DNA of 64,000 nucleotides from Thermoguttaceae bacterium (lineage in GTDB: Bacteria > Planctomycetota > Planctomycetia > Pirellulales > Thermoguttaceae), in contig JAFQUP010000216.1 of assembly GCA_017408405.1 (NCBI GenBank), positions 1 to 64,000 of the forward strand, read 5' to 3'. Positions 41,945 to 51,020 of this stretch are shown piece after piece (the first letter of the stretch is position 1; the number at the start of each line of letters is the position of its first letter). The notes under the pieces were generated by a model. That model was not told the origin of the DNA. It ran no database searches and saw only the letters and a list, made by a program, of their open reading frames with translations. Made by a program: the position numbers and the translations under genes.

Positions 41945-44900
41945 TTATTTCAGGCGATAGGTTTCAGTTTTTTCCCGAAATGGTTTTTTCTGTTCATAAA
42001 ACGTTTTTTCTTTTTGAAGTGACTCGATATGTTCTTCCTTGTTTTCCTCCGATTCCGCGGTTTTCAAGGCTTTTTCAATTACTTCGAGTGCTTTCTCGAA
42101 ATTCCCCAATTCCGCGTGAGCCGCAGCCAAAGTACTTAAGTAACCAGAATTTGGTTCTAATTCAACGGCTTTCTCCGCCAAATTCAAGGCTCTTTGCCCA
42201 TTACGCACATTTTCATCAGGAGAAGTGGAATAAAGCCAGGCCAAATTATTAAGCGCAAGAGCATTTGCCTCGTCAAGAGAGAGGAAACTCTCGTAATACT
42301 CCGCTGCCTTCACGTGCTCTCCGGACATTAAATAGAAATTGGCCAAAAACTGAATCACGAATTTCTTTTCAAGAATTTGTTTTTCTTTTAAAGATTCATC
42401 CTTGGAATCCGCCTGATTTTCATTAACGATTTCTTCTGCCTGTTTTCCAATCTTAAAAGCTTCTGAATAATTCTCCTTTACGATTTGAAGATTGGCATTC
42501 TGAAGAAGAAGCCCAATATTTTTCGGTTCCTTTTCAAGACGCGCCTCAATCTCTTTCTGAACCTCATCGTATTTTTCCATTTCAAGCAAAATGGAAATTT
42601 TAGCGGAAAGAAGCTCAGGCGTTTCCCCTTCCAGCAAAATCGTCTGCTCAATATCCTTTAAAGCCTTTTCTGGTTCTTGGAGCAAAAGATAAATTTGTGC
42701 TCTGAAAGAATAAAGCTGCGGATCAATGGAATTTTCTTCAATGATTTCATTTAATGGTTCAAGTGATTCTCTGAATTTATTCTGATTGAAGAGAATCTGA
42801 AATTTTTGAAGAAGAAGCGAATTTTTTTGCTTTGCTGTTCCCAAAAGGAGTTCAACACTTTCAAGAGCGTCATCAAACTTCTCAAGTTTAACCAGGATTT
42901 CCAATCTCAAAGAAAGAAGTTTGAATAACTGATTATCTGCCGTGAGAATTTTCTTCACGGAAGCAAGATCCCAACTTTTAGAAGTGGATTGCTTTTGGGC
43001 TTTGGGGTCTTTTTTTTCCGATTCGACATTCTCGTTGGAAGGAACCTGAACCTGTCCTTTTTCCTGTTTTTCGGAAGACGTTTGTGTTTCCAGAAATTCC
43101 CCGATGCGGCTATCAAGCAGCTCAAGCGCGTTTTCGTACTTTTCAGTTTGAAGATAAAGAAGTAACCGGGTATCACGAACCTGCTCTTTCAATTCCGGAT
43201 TAATAGAAGCAGCCAACTCCATGTCTTTTTCTGCTTCTTCCGGATTTTCGGCAATCGTCCAAATTGCCCGATTCATGATAGAATTTGCCAAAAGTTCATA
43301 ATTTTCAAAAGCTTTTTCCTGCTTTAAAGCCAATGAAATTCCGGTATTAAGTAATTTTTGCGCTTCCGGATCAGAAATTTGCAGAAGATCCGTATCTTCG
43401 GCATCTTTTTTCTGAATCGTCCTGGAAAAATGAATCATCCAGCCAAGGCAAAGATTGACAGAGGCAGAATTGGGATTCCATTCTTTTGATTTTTCCAGAT
43501 TTTTTTGAACGGCTTCCACTAATCCACGAACCGCACGCATTTCCTTTAACTCTAAAGTAGAAAGTCGGCTTGCGATGATCTCACTGTGCTGAATGACAGC
43601 GCAAACTGTCATTTCTCGAATAAAATCACGATTTTCATCTTCTTTGGAAAGAGCCTCCATCTCAAATCCCAAGCGAATAAAATTCGCAAGCTGGTCCATT
43701 TTTTTTACTTTAAGCCGCGCGAGAATCAATTCCTCGCGAAACAGTTGAGGATTCATTTTCTCGAGGGATTTAAATGTTTTATTCCATGGATACTCTTCTT
43801 CATCCCAATTTTCAGTTACGTTTTCTGGTTTAAGTTCCTGAATTTTCCGTAATTCTTCATCCGCGTCCGCAGCAAAACTGCCTTTTTCCCAGAGAATGCA
43901 GGCAGGAGAAATCGGAAATTTCTTTTCTGTGACAAATTTCAATTTTCCAGTGTCCGGATGGATTTCAAAAAGTGAAATTGATGAAGAGTCCTGATTGGCG
44001 GTAATCAGGAAATTGCCCGAGGGGCTGATCGCAAAATGACGAGGATTTTTCCCGTGAACCGGAACTATCTCGCGTAAGGTAAGTGTTCCATCGATTGCGA
44101 CTTTGAAGCACGCCAGTGAATCGTGACCACGATTTGAGACATAAAGAAAACGTCCATCCGGAGTTGCGGCCACCTCCGCAGGATAATTGACCGTCGTATC
44201 GTTTTCTGGAAGCGTTGAGAGTGTCTGGAATTTCTCAAGTCCGCCATTTTTTAAAACATGAAACGCGGTAACTGTACTGGAAAGCTCATTTGCGACGTAA
44301 GCTGTTTTCTTTTCCGGAATGAAACAGATATGGCGGGGACCACTACCGGGAGAAACCTCCGCATATGGAGGATCATTGGGGACAAATGAATGTTTATCCG
44401 GATCCAGACGGTAAATCATAATTTTATCTGTTCCCAGGTCCGGAACATAAAAACAGTCTTTTGAGCCGAATTTGACACTGTGAGGGTGCGGAGCTTCCTG
44501 ACGTTTCTCATTCGGTCCTTTACCTTCGAGTTTTTGGCGCTGGGCCTCACTGTTCAAGGAATGATCTGCCTTTAATGAAAAAAGAGCGAATTCCGCTGTT
44601 CCGTAATGCGCGGTCAGAATATTCTTCCATTCCGCGTCAAGAGTCAAATGGCATACGGATTTCCCAAGGGCTGTCAATCGATTCATTTCCTCCAATGGAG
44701 AGAGATTGCTTTTCCTGTCGGCCTTCTGAATCTGTTCCGATGAATTTACGCGAAAAGCGACAAGCGAATCTTTCTGCTCACCGCCTACTGCATAAAGAAT
44801 GGAATAATCTGGAGAAAAAATCAAAAAGTAAGGATTGGAAAGATCGGCAGCGCGCTGTGGTTCTGAAATTTCAAGCGTATGGTCGTCTAGTGTCGAAACA

Positions 44901-45046
44901 TAAATACCGCACTCTTCTTTTTTCTGATCGTATCCCCCAACAAAAACACGCATTTCGGTCGCTGAAAGAGGAATCACGTGATTCAGAACCAGCATAATAA
45001 AACTCCATACTAAAAGCCATTTTTTCTCAAATCTGATACTTTTCAT
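41945..45046 (-). CDS. exported fusion: lactonase-type beta-propeller plus TPR array
   Basis: 1033 residues with a signal peptide (about 10-30). Residues about 31-390 are a seven-bladed propeller of the 6-phosphogluconolactonase/YbhE (Pgl) type: RVFVGGYDQKKEECGIYV, PHPHSVKFG, GSGPRHICFIP, ATPDGRFLYVSNRGHDSLA and GKNPRHFAISPSGNFLI. From about 430 to the end the protein is helical, with clear TPR units (for example ANALALNNLAWLYS and NGQRALNLAEKAVEL), ending in a Lys/Glu-rich helix. The propeller may hydrolyse a lactone or only bind ligand. Fusing it to some 600 residues of TPR-type helices is unusual. Promoter at 45148-45175. Confidence 0.82.
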   Translation of the reverse strand: MKSIRFEKKWLLVWSFIMLVLNHVIPLSATEMRVFVGGYDQKKEECGIYVSTLDDHTLEISEPQRAADLSNPYFLIFSPDYSILYAVGGEQKDSLVAFRVNSSEQIQKADRKSNLSPLEEMNRLTALGKSVCHLTLDAEWKNILTAHYGTAEFALFSLKADHSLNSEAQRQKLEGKGPNEKRQEAPHPHSVKFGSKDCFYVPDLGTDKIMIYRLDPDKHSFVPNDPPYAEVSPGSGPRHICFIPEKKTAYVANELSSTVTAFHVLKNGGLEKFQTLSTLPENDTTVNYPAEVAATPDGRFLYVSNRGHDSLACFKVAIDGTLTLREIVPVHGKNPRHFAISPSGNFLITANQDSSSISLFEIHPDTGKLKFVTEKKFPISPACILWEKGSFAADADEELRKIQELKPENVTENWDEEEYPWNKTFKSLEKMNPQLFREELILARLKVKKMDQLANFIRLGFEMEALSKEDENRDFIREMTVCAVIQHSEIIASRLSTLELKEMRAVRGLVEAVQKNLEKSKEWNPNSASVNLCLGWMIHFSRTIQKKDAEDTDLLQISDPEAQKLLNTGISLALKQEKAFENYELLANSIMNRAIWTIAENPEEAEKDMELAASINPELKEQVRDTRLLLYLQTEKYENALELLDSRIGEFLETQTSSEKQEKGQVQVPSNENVESEKKDPKAQKQSTSKSWDLASVKKILTADNQLFKLLSLRLEILVKLEKFDDALESVELLLGTAKQKNSLLLQKFQILFNQNKFRESLEPLNEIIEENSIDPQLYSFRAQIYLLLQEPEKALKDIEQTILLEGETPELLSAKISILLEMEKYDEVQKEIEARLEKEPKNIGLLLQNANLQIVKENYSEAFKIGKQAEEIVNENQADSKDESLKEKQILEKKFVIQFLANFYLMSGEHVKAAEYYESFLSLDEANALALNNLAWLYSTSPDENVRNGQRALNLAEKAVELEPNSGYLSTLAAAHAELGNFEKALEVIEKALKTAESEENKEEHIESLQKEKTFYEQKKPFREKTETYRLK

Positions 45047-45147
45047 TTTATGAAAATCTCCAAAATCTTTTTTAGGAAGTTCCCTTTAATATGTTGTGAA
45101 ATTCAACCGTTTTCCAGTGAGCCTTTTCACAGAAGTAATTGTCATTA

Positions 45148-45175
45148 ATTATAGAATATTTACGTAAAAAAGCAA
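45148..45175 (-). promoter_or_regulatory. promoter of the lactonase-TPR gene
   Basis: Minus-strand TTGCTT, 16-nt spacer, TATAAT, about 100 nt upstream of the start. Confidence 0.7.
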
Positions 45176-45339
45176 GTACGCAAGCGTTTTTTTTATAAAA
45201 AAAACGAATTTTCCATAAAAAATCAGCTTTTAACTCAAATCTTTGAAAATGTGGATGAAATTAAGGTTCTCGAAATTTCATTTCTATCGCGTTTTAAATT
45301 TCATGCAAATAGCTTCCTTTGAAAAAGAAAAAACATAAT

Positions 45340-45395
45340 ACTCTCCGAAACATCTTGATTGGGAGAATGTTCCCGTTTCTAATGCTTCGGAGAGT
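45340..45395 (-). terminator. terminator of the uronate cluster
   Basis: ACTCTCCGAA/TTCGGAGAGT 10-bp outer stem with an inner GGGA/TCCC hairpin. On the minus strand it is followed by ATTATGTTTTTTC. Confidence 0.7.
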
Positions 45396-45399
45396 TTTT

Positions 45400-46143
45400 T
45401 TAATTCAGCGAAAGGCCGCCATCGATCGTGAGAGATGCGCCATTTACGTAACGCGCCTCTTCGCTGGTCAGGAAGACTACCGCACCGGAAATATCGTAAG
45501 GTTCAGCAATGAATTTGGCTGGAATATTTCGAAGAACCATTTCCTCATAGGCAGGATCCTCGAGTACTTTCCGATTTAAATCGGTGCGAATCGCTCCCGG
45601 CGCGATACTGTTGACCGTAATTCCAAACATGCCGTATTCTTTCGCGTGTTCGCGGGTCATCATCCACATTCCGGCCTTGCTGATCGAATAAATTCCCCGA
45701 TTTCCGGTTGGTCGTTCTTCGTGAACCGAACTGATGTTAATGATTCGGCCCCAGTTGCGTTTCTTCATCGTCCGAAGCGCGCGCTGGGAACAGAAGTAGG
45801 CCCCTTTCAAGTTTATGTTCATGATACTGTCGTAGATTTCTTCCGGATAGTCAGTCGCGGGCATTCGAATTTCAATTCCCGCGTTGTTTACGAGAATATC
45901 AACCGCGCCGTGTTTTTTTTCGATTTCATCGAACATTTTCTGAATATCTGAATACTTTCCAACATCTGCCTGAATCGGGTAGGCATTTCCGCCAGCCTCG
46001 CGAATCCTGGCACAAACCTTTTCCGCGGCTTCGGAACTCTTCGAGTAGTTTACCCACGTGAGGAATCCGGCTTTTCCAAGAGCCTCGGCAATGGCGGCGC
46101 CAATTCCGCGGCCCGCCCCCGTTACTAATGCGATTTTCGACAT
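45400..46143 (-). CDS. short-chain dehydrogenase/reductase, uronate cluster
   Basis: 247 residues, classical SDR: TGAGRGIGA cofactor motif (8-16), NNAG (86-89), catalytic Ser138/Ser139 region in INISS, and Tyr152-x3-Lys156. C-terminal VNGASLTIDGGLSLN is typical of FabG-like members. It lies next to mannonate dehydratase, so a fructuronate/mannonate reductase or related uronate reductase is likely, but general 3-oxoacyl reductase activity cannot be excluded. AAAGGAAA ribosome-binding site. Confidence 0.88.
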   Translation of the reverse strand: MSKIALVTGAGRGIGAAIAEALGKAGFLTWVNYSKSSEAAEKVCARIREAGGNAYPIQADVGKYSDIQKMFDEIEKKHGAVDILVNNAGIEIRMPATDYPEEIYDSIMNINLKGAYFCSQRALRTMKKRNWGRIINISSVHEERPTGNRGIYSISKAGMWMMTREHAKEYGMFGITVNSIAPGAIRTDLNRKVLEDPAYEEMVLRNIPAKFIAEPYDISGAVVFLTSEEARYVNGASLTIDGGLSLN

Positions 46144-46401
46144 GATTTTTCCTTTTTTTCAATGTGTTTGAGGTACTTCCTGGATTTTTATTTCCTGAAA
46201 AAGGATATTTTGATTTTGAACCGCGTGACCAAAAGTTCCATTTTTTTGAAAATGCAGAACTCCTGGTACTTTGCAAAATTTCAAAATTCTCTCGTTTTGC
46301 TTTCGGAAAAAGAGTTTGGGGATGGTCCCTTAAAATTTCTTAAATAAGTAAAGTTACGGAAATAAATCATTCCGTCGCGGAAAACAATCCATTTCTGAAA
46401 T

Positions 46402-47343
46402 TCATTTCGTTGAATCCAGTATTCCCTTGAGGTATCCAAGCGCAAAAATATGCCCAAGAATATCGTATCCTCCCCCTTTTTCACCAGCCATAGCTGGCGC
46501 GTGGTCCGTACGAATCAGACCATCAAAACCAATTTCACGATAAACACGAATTAGTTCCGCCATGTCATGTTCGCCGTTATCGTGGAAGGTCTCAATAAAA
46601 CCATTCTGTGTTCGGCGAATATCCCGAAAATGCACGAAGAAAATACGTTTTTTCCATTCACGAATCAATGCCGGGACATCCTCATTCATTGCGTAAAAAT
46701 TGGCCTGACAGAATGTTATTCCATGAGAAGGACTTTCTGAAAGGCTCATTGCGCGGCGAAAACCATTGGCCGAACCGAGGAAACGTCCGTATCCCTCCAA
46801 AGAAGGGATTGGCGGATCGTCTGGATGAAGCCCCATTTTTACTCCTGCTGATTCCGCTACTGGCAAAACGCGCGTAATGAAATATCGGTAATTTTCCCAA
46901 ACCTGTTCAGGAGAAATAATTTCCGGGACAGTATCAGACTGTGAAAGATCAAATTCCGAGGTTAAGGCACCGCCGCGTTCTGGAATATTGAATTTTGTTC
47001 GATGCCAGCCGATTCCCGCCATAAAATTATAGCAAATTAGCGGAATCCCAATTTCAGCCATGTTTCGAAGCATTTGGCAGTAACGCTCGATATCTTCATC
47101 GCGTCCGTCAAGTCCCAACTTGATTCGGCTCATATCGAGTTCATCTCCCTCAAGAGCTTCGAGCTCAAACCCTGCTTCATTGAATCTGCGTTTCGCTTCC
47201 GCGAGAACGTCGATATTATCCGCGGGTGATTCCAGACCGGTCAATTCAGGAGCAAGTTTAACGATGGCATGCGTGACACCTGCCTGGCGGGCCAACTCCC
47301 ACCTTCGGTCAGGTTCAAACGGCAAAAACATTCCAATTTTCAT
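46402..47343 (-). CDS. uxuA: mannonate dehydratase-like protein
   Basis: 313 residues, a TIM-barrel member of the UxuA/xylose isomerase-like group. Signature stretches are LICYNFMAGIGWHRT, VKMGLHPDDPPIPS, FCQANFYAM, FFVHFRDIRR, FHDNGEHDMAELI and IRTDHAPAM, which supply the metal-binding His, Cys and Asp residues. It dehydrates D-mannonate to 2-keto-3-deoxygluconate in hexuronate breakdown. It is slightly shorter than E. coli UxuA (~390) but within the bacterial range. 258 nt upstream of the SDR gene and 253 nt downstream of the transporter gene. Confidence 0.87.
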   Translation of the reverse strand: MKIGMFLPFEPDRRWELARQAGVTHAIVKLAPELTGLESPADNIDVLAEAKRRFNEAGFELEALEGDELDMSRIKLGLDGRDEDIERYCQMLRNMAEIGIPLICYNFMAGIGWHRTKFNIPERGGALTSEFDLSQSDTVPEIISPEQVWENYRYFITRVLPVAESAGVKMGLHPDDPPIPSLEGYGRFLGSANGFRRAMSLSESPSHGITFCQANFYAMNEDVPALIREWKKRIFFVHFRDIRRTQNGFIETFHDNGEHDMAELIRVYREIGFDGLIRTDHAPAMAGEKGGGYDILGHIFALGYLKGILDSTK

Positions 47344-47596
47344 TTAAGTTCCCAATAAAATACGGGGTGAAAGGGAATCTGCCAGTTCAAAATCTCAAAA
47401 ATTTACGATTGAGAATTTCGGAAAATTAATCTGTTAGGCGACAGGAAACCGCGGCAGATTTCCTGAGGGAAGAAACTTCTGATTTATGTCTGTTTGGGTA
47501 TTTATCGTTTTTTCCAAAAAACATTAGCTGAGTGCTTAATCGAAAAATGAACCGGCAAAAGTATTTACTCTACCGGCTCTGAATTTCTCGAACCTA

Positions 47597-49072
47597 TCAG
47601 CTGTTTCGCTCCGCTTTTTCTCGGTCACGACGATAAAAGAAAAGGATTGAGATCAGTACCAAAAGCGCGGAACCCGCGTAAACCCAGGCAAGACGCGAAA
47701 GCCCCGGACCAAAATCGTCTCCCAGCTCGTTTGCCCAAATCGCTAGAATCCACGGAGAAAATGACCCGAGAACAAAAGCAATCGCGAACATCAAGCCGGT
47801 GGCGGTTGAACGATATTTGGGTTCAATTACGTCAAAGAGAGAAGCGACCAGGTTGGAATCGTAAATACCTCTGAAAAATCCAAATCCGGCAAGAGCCACG
47901 TAGACCCAGATCAAACTTTCTGAAGCTCCCATCCAGTAAATAAACGGAGCGCCGAGCAGGAGGCCCCAGAATTCTGTCTGCATACGAATATTTCGGACAC
48001 GCGAAGCCAGCCAGTCTGAAGCCATGGCTGCCAAAAAGACGCTGATATACGCAAGAAGATGATGGTAAAAGGTCGCGTTGAAACCCGCAAGGGCGCCGTC
48101 TACCTGAAAATGTTCTTTTAAATAGGTTGGCATCCAGGTTAAGAAGCCGACGTTCACGAAACACATTCCGGCAAAGGCAAGCGACAACAGATAAAAAGTT
48201 GGTCGGGAGAGAACTGCCAGGCAGGCTGCCCCAACGGAGATTTTCTCTACCTCGGGTTCATTAGCTTTCTCTTCTTTCTGAATTAAAGTTGTGGTTTCTT
48301 CCGGCTCATTTTCACCTGAAGATTTTTTTTCCTCAAGAAGCCGTTCCTGTTCAAGCTGTGGCATATCTTTTCGGTCATTACGGAAGAGGAAGAGGATAAT
48401 TAACGCCCAAACCAATCCAATGATACCAAACAGACAAAAAGCCGCTCGCCAGCCGTAAGTAAAACCAATCCACGCGGAAAGAGAACCGCCGAAAACCACT
48501 CCCGTATAGTTCGCGGTCTGGTGAATGGCCATGGCTGTCGCGCGTGTTTTGGAATGGTAAAGCGCAATCATTGAATTTGCAGCCGGATAGTAAAAAGCCT
48601 CACCGATCCCGGTCGCGATACTTCGGACAAAAACCAAAAGCAGAAGTGAGAGCGTGGAAGCGCTAAACCAGAGCAAAGCTCCTCCAGGTAGCCAGGAGGC
48701 TATCAATTCTGAATGAGGAACGATGCCTGTCGCCAGCGTTCCCAGACTGAAAACCGTCAAACTCGTCAAAACGACCAACTTTTTACTGATTTTATCTCCG
48801 GCAAATCCGGCAAATGGAACAAAAATTCCATAAAAAATCGTGAAATAGGTCGCGACTTTTCCGAGAGTTACCTTGTCAAATCCCAAACCTCCGTCGGAAA
48901 TCGGCGCTCCAATGAGTGGCAGCACATTATTGAAAAGCTGGCGGTCTCCCTGATTCAGGAAGAAAGCCCCCCAGAGAAAAATCAGCATATACCATTTATA
49001 GAAACTCGGAATTTTACTCCGGTTTTGCTTGTCAGCGGACACCGCGGATACGGCAGAATCGTTCGTATTCAT
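47597..49072 (-). CDS. MFS transporter, hexuronate/anion:cation symporter type
   Basis: About 491 residues from the ATG at 49072; the frame extends to a TTG at 49138 and neither start has a good ribosome-binding site. Twelve membrane helices are evident. NQGDRQLFNNVLPLI in the first helix and RSIATGIGEAFYYPAANSMI and KTRATAMAIHQTANYTG in later ones are typical of the anion:cation symporter branch that includes ExuT and GarP. A charged ~50-residue loop (rich in Glu) links the halves. Likely imports a hexuronate or oligouronate for the flanking catabolic genes. Confidence 0.85.
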   Translation of the reverse strand: MNTNDSAVSAVSADKQNRSKIPSFYKWYMLIFLWGAFFLNQGDRQLFNNVLPLIGAPISDGGLGFDKVTLGKVATYFTIFYGIFVPFAGFAGDKISKKLVVLTSLTVFSLGTLATGIVPHSELIASWLPGGALLWFSASTLSLLLLVFVRSIATGIGEAFYYPAANSMIALYHSKTRATAMAIHQTANYTGVVFGGSLSAWIGFTYGWRAAFCLFGIIGLVWALIILFLFRNDRKDMPQLEQERLLEEKKSSGENEPEETTTLIQKEEKANEPEVEKISVGAACLAVLSRPTFYLLSLAFAGMCFVNVGFLTWMPTYLKEHFQVDGALAGFNATFYHHLLAYISVFLAAMASDWLASRVRNIRMQTEFWGLLLGAPFIYWMGASESLIWVYVALAGFGFFRGIYDSNLVASLFDVIEPKYRSTATGLMFAIAFVLGSFSPWILAIWANELGDDFGPGLSRLAWVYAGSALLVLISILFFYRRDREKAERNS

Positions 49073-49280
49073 GATATTATTCGATGAAAAAGGATGAATG
49101 ATGAAAATGATTTTAGGCTGGATGGACTCGGTCTCCAAAGATGGGGCCGTGTCACGAAAAAAAGAAGAAGAGGGGCAGAAAACGGAAAATCAGTAAGTTT
49201 ACCTTAACGAAACAGATATCCGTTAAAAGAATCTCCCAATGAGTTTTTGTTCAGGCAGGTTTCCCTCTCCATGAAAAAAT

Positions 49281-49304
49281 GGCTGAAAGGGAATACTTTC
49301 AGCC
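49281..49304 (-). terminator. rho-independent terminator after RraA-family gene
   Basis: Perfect 9-bp stem GGCTGAAAG/CTTTCAGCC with a 6-nt loop, followed on the minus strand by ATTTTTTC. It lies 19 nt past the stop codon, so the transporter gene beyond it may depend on read-through or its own promoter. Confidence 0.85.
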
Positions 49305-49322
49305 GAGATTTCAGTTTTAAAA

Positions 49323-50057
49323 TTAAAAATAACCGCCGCGCGCGTGAACCTCTTCCGGAGAAAGTCCTGCCTGAATCCAATCTTTGAACTCATCTTCATT
49401 TCGGACAATCGCTTCCGCTCTTTCAAGAACGGCGACGCAAATTTTACGTGGAACGACAACCGCTCCGTCAATATCCGCGAAAATCAGATCGCCTGGTTTA
49501 ATGAGCGCGGTCCCCACGATCACTGGAACCTGGTAACCAGTCATCTTGGCGCGGGAAAGCGATCCGTTTGAGGTACGATAACGGCTCCAAATACGGAATT
49601 TCTGCGAAAGAATGTCGCCAGTATCACGAATTCCCCCGTCGATAATCGCGCCGCGTACGCCGCGCTGCATTGACATTTTCGTCATGACTCCGCCCCAATG
49701 CGAGGCGTGATCAACTCCGTTCGCGTTCCAGACGCAAACCATATTTGGTTTTAGCTCATCAAGCATTTTTACGCGTAATTCAAGCTCTCCCGCTACGGTT
49801 GGATCCGCGGCGGAACGAATCGTAAAAGCAAAACCGGCCAATACCATTTCGTCGCGCAACGGCATGATCTCTTCCGGGAGAGCCTGATTCGTGAGACACA
49901 TTTCACGCATTACGTCATTGACGCATCCAGTATAGAGTTTTTCGTACCGCGCGATTATTTCTTCTTCCGGAATCGGAAGTTCGCACATATCAATGTCGTC
50001 ACGAATATGGCGCAGGTTTTCGATATTCATTTTAGATTTGGCAGGAGCATTTTCCAT
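49323..50057 (-). CDS. RraA-family aldolase-like protein
   Basis: 244 residues of the RraA / 4-hydroxy-4-methyl-2-oxoglutarate aldolase family. Family landmarks are YTGCVNDVM, GFAFTIRSA, the GAIIDGGIRDTGDI active-site loop with its Arg-Asp pair, and PGDLIFADIDGAVVVP. In bacteria such proteins act as class II pyruvate aldolases or oxaloacetate decarboxylases, or (RraA) inhibit RNase E. Next to a uronate transporter and UxuA, an aldolase step on a 2-keto acid is the better guess. CGAGG ribosome-binding site. Confidence 0.86.
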   Translation of the reverse strand: MENAPAKSKMNIENLRHIRDDIDMCELPIPEEEIIARYEKLYTGCVNDVMREMCLTNQALPEEIMPLRDEMVLAGFAFTIRSAADPTVAGELELRVKMLDELKPNMVCVWNANGVDHASHWGGVMTKMSMQRGVRGAIIDGGIRDTGDILSQKFRIWSRYRTSNGSLSRAKMTGYQVPVIVGTALIKPGDLIFADIDGAVVVPRKICVAVLERAEAIVRNEDEFKDWIQAGLSPEEVHARGGYF

Positions 50058-50112
50058 AATTTTTTCCTCGATTTAATTTTTAGGGAGAAATAATTTAACA
50101 AAACATTTGGAA

Positions 50113-50141
50113 ATTATAACATATTTTTCTTTCGTTTTCCA
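50113..50141 (-). promoter_or_regulatory. promoter of the RraA-family gene
   Basis: Minus-strand TATAAT at 50113-50118 with a weak -35 (GGAAAA) 17 nt upstream; start codon about 56 nt downstream. Confidence 0.5.
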
Positions 50142-50235
50142 GAGGGGGAAAGGAAAAAGAGAAGAAATTTCCGAAATTTTTTCAGACTTTTGGGCTTTAG
50201 TGGTAGTTGCTCCTTTTAAGAAAACACCGAATTTC

Positions 50236-50299
50236 CCAACGCGATGATACAAAAATTCCAATTTGCGAAATTTTCTTGAATGCCGTATCATCGTGTTGG
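50236..50299. repeat. 64-nt imperfect inverted repeat
   Basis: CCAACGCGATGATAC pairs with GTATCATCGTGTTGG over 15 bp (one G-T). The interior can extend the stem with ATTC/GAAT and AATTT/AAATT. It lies about 180 nt upstream of the RraA-family gene, upstream of its promoter. It could be a regulator site, a transcript end or a miniature element; no second copy was noticed. Confidence 0.6.
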
Positions 50300-50594
50300 T
50301 TATTGGGAGGCGATTTTGCTCGAGATTGTTTCGTTTTTGTGGGATTTTTCCCCGTTTCGTTTAATGGGTGCACGGTTTTCCCGCAGTTTGCCGAAGTGCC
50401 GCGAATCGTGTACACTCGCCGATCATCCCTTTATCCACGAAGAAAAACCGCAATTGTGACATTTTGTACCTCATTTTTTGTCTCAAAACACGAAACTATT
50501 TCTCCATGATAATGAATATTGACAAAATTTCAAGTGGACATGATTTTAAATTAGCATTTTTTTGGAAAAAAAGTTCTTCTCTCGCTCAAACTCC

Positions 50595-50623
50595 TTGACT
50601 TGGCCTTCTTTTTATGCTAAAAT
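50595..50623 (+). promoter_or_regulatory. orphan sigma70-like promoter
   Basis: TTGACT, 17-nt spacer, TAAAAT, reading into the remnant at 50755. A 19-codon ORF begins at 50646, without support as a gene. Confidence 0.65.
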
Positions 50624-50754
50624 GTTTTTTGTTGGGTGATCTTTTATGAAAAACGTGATTTTTCGAAGTTGCCTTATGTATGAGCCTGAGAAATGTTTCT
50701 ATTGAGAAGATTTTCAGCAAAAACGTTTTTCCTTGCTTTCCAAAAGGTGCTTTC

Positions 50755-50928
50755 ATGCTGCGTTAGAGTCAAATTTCGGCAAGTTTTTTGGGCCTCATGA
50801 CAAGTCTGGCGGTTCCGGCAGTCTGTTCGGCTGCGGCTGTTGAGACAGTCACGAAACAGATCCTAAAATATTTAGATCCACTCGTGAAATTCGTGTCTTT
50901 TCTTGCTTTAGGTATTTTCTTTCTCTAG
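50755..50928 (+). pseudogene. probable 5' remnant of an exported-protein gene
   Basis: An ATG with AAAGGTG upstream is followed after three codons by TAG. Reading through it, the same frame encodes SQISASFLGLMTSLAVPAVC then SAAAVETVTK, a convincing signal peptide with cleavage near Ala-Ala. The frame ends at TAG 50926-50928. Position and style are like the N-terminus of the exported PEP-CTERM protein nearby. A promoter sits 130 nt upstream. Best explained as a decayed, truncated gene; chance cannot be excluded. Confidence 0.4.
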
Positions 50929-50965
50929 TGACTCTATGCGTTTTTCAACTTCTTTTTCACTAAAG

Positions 50966-50999
50966 AAAAGGCCCATTTCCCGAAAGAGATGGACCTTTT
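50966..50999 (-). terminator. terminator of the PEP-CTERM gene
   Basis: In minus-strand RNA AAAAGGUCCAU pairs with AUGGGCCUUUU (one U-G) around a 12-nt loop, with the terminal U residues forming part of the stem. Confidence 0.75.
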
Positions 51000-51020
51000 G
51001 GTTTTACTGTTCCCATCTTT

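Larger units (their letters stand above)
45047..45399. other. 353-nt intergenic region
   Basis: AT-rich. It holds the promoter of the lactonase-TPR gene and the terminator of the uronate cluster, listed separately. No ORF of interest. Confidence 0.6.
50058..51020. other. 963-nt intergenic region with promoter, hairpin and gene remnant
   Basis: The longest gene-poor stretch of the window. It holds the RraA-family promoter, a ~64-nt inverted repeat (50236-50299), an orphan plus-strand promoter (50595-50623), a probable gene remnant (50755-50928) and the terminator of the PEP-CTERM gene. Short ORFs here lack codon bias or homology that I recognise. Confidence 0.6.

Noticed and set aside
47541..47570. 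ACCGGC...ACCGGC pair as a terminator for the transporter gene
   Set aside because: The two copies are direct, not inverted, apart from the self-complementary CCGG; the predicted stem is too weak.
50207..50509. 100-codon plus-strand ORF upstream of the orphan promoter
   Set aside because: It overlaps the inverted repeat, has no ribosome-binding site and a composition typical of non-coding DNA.
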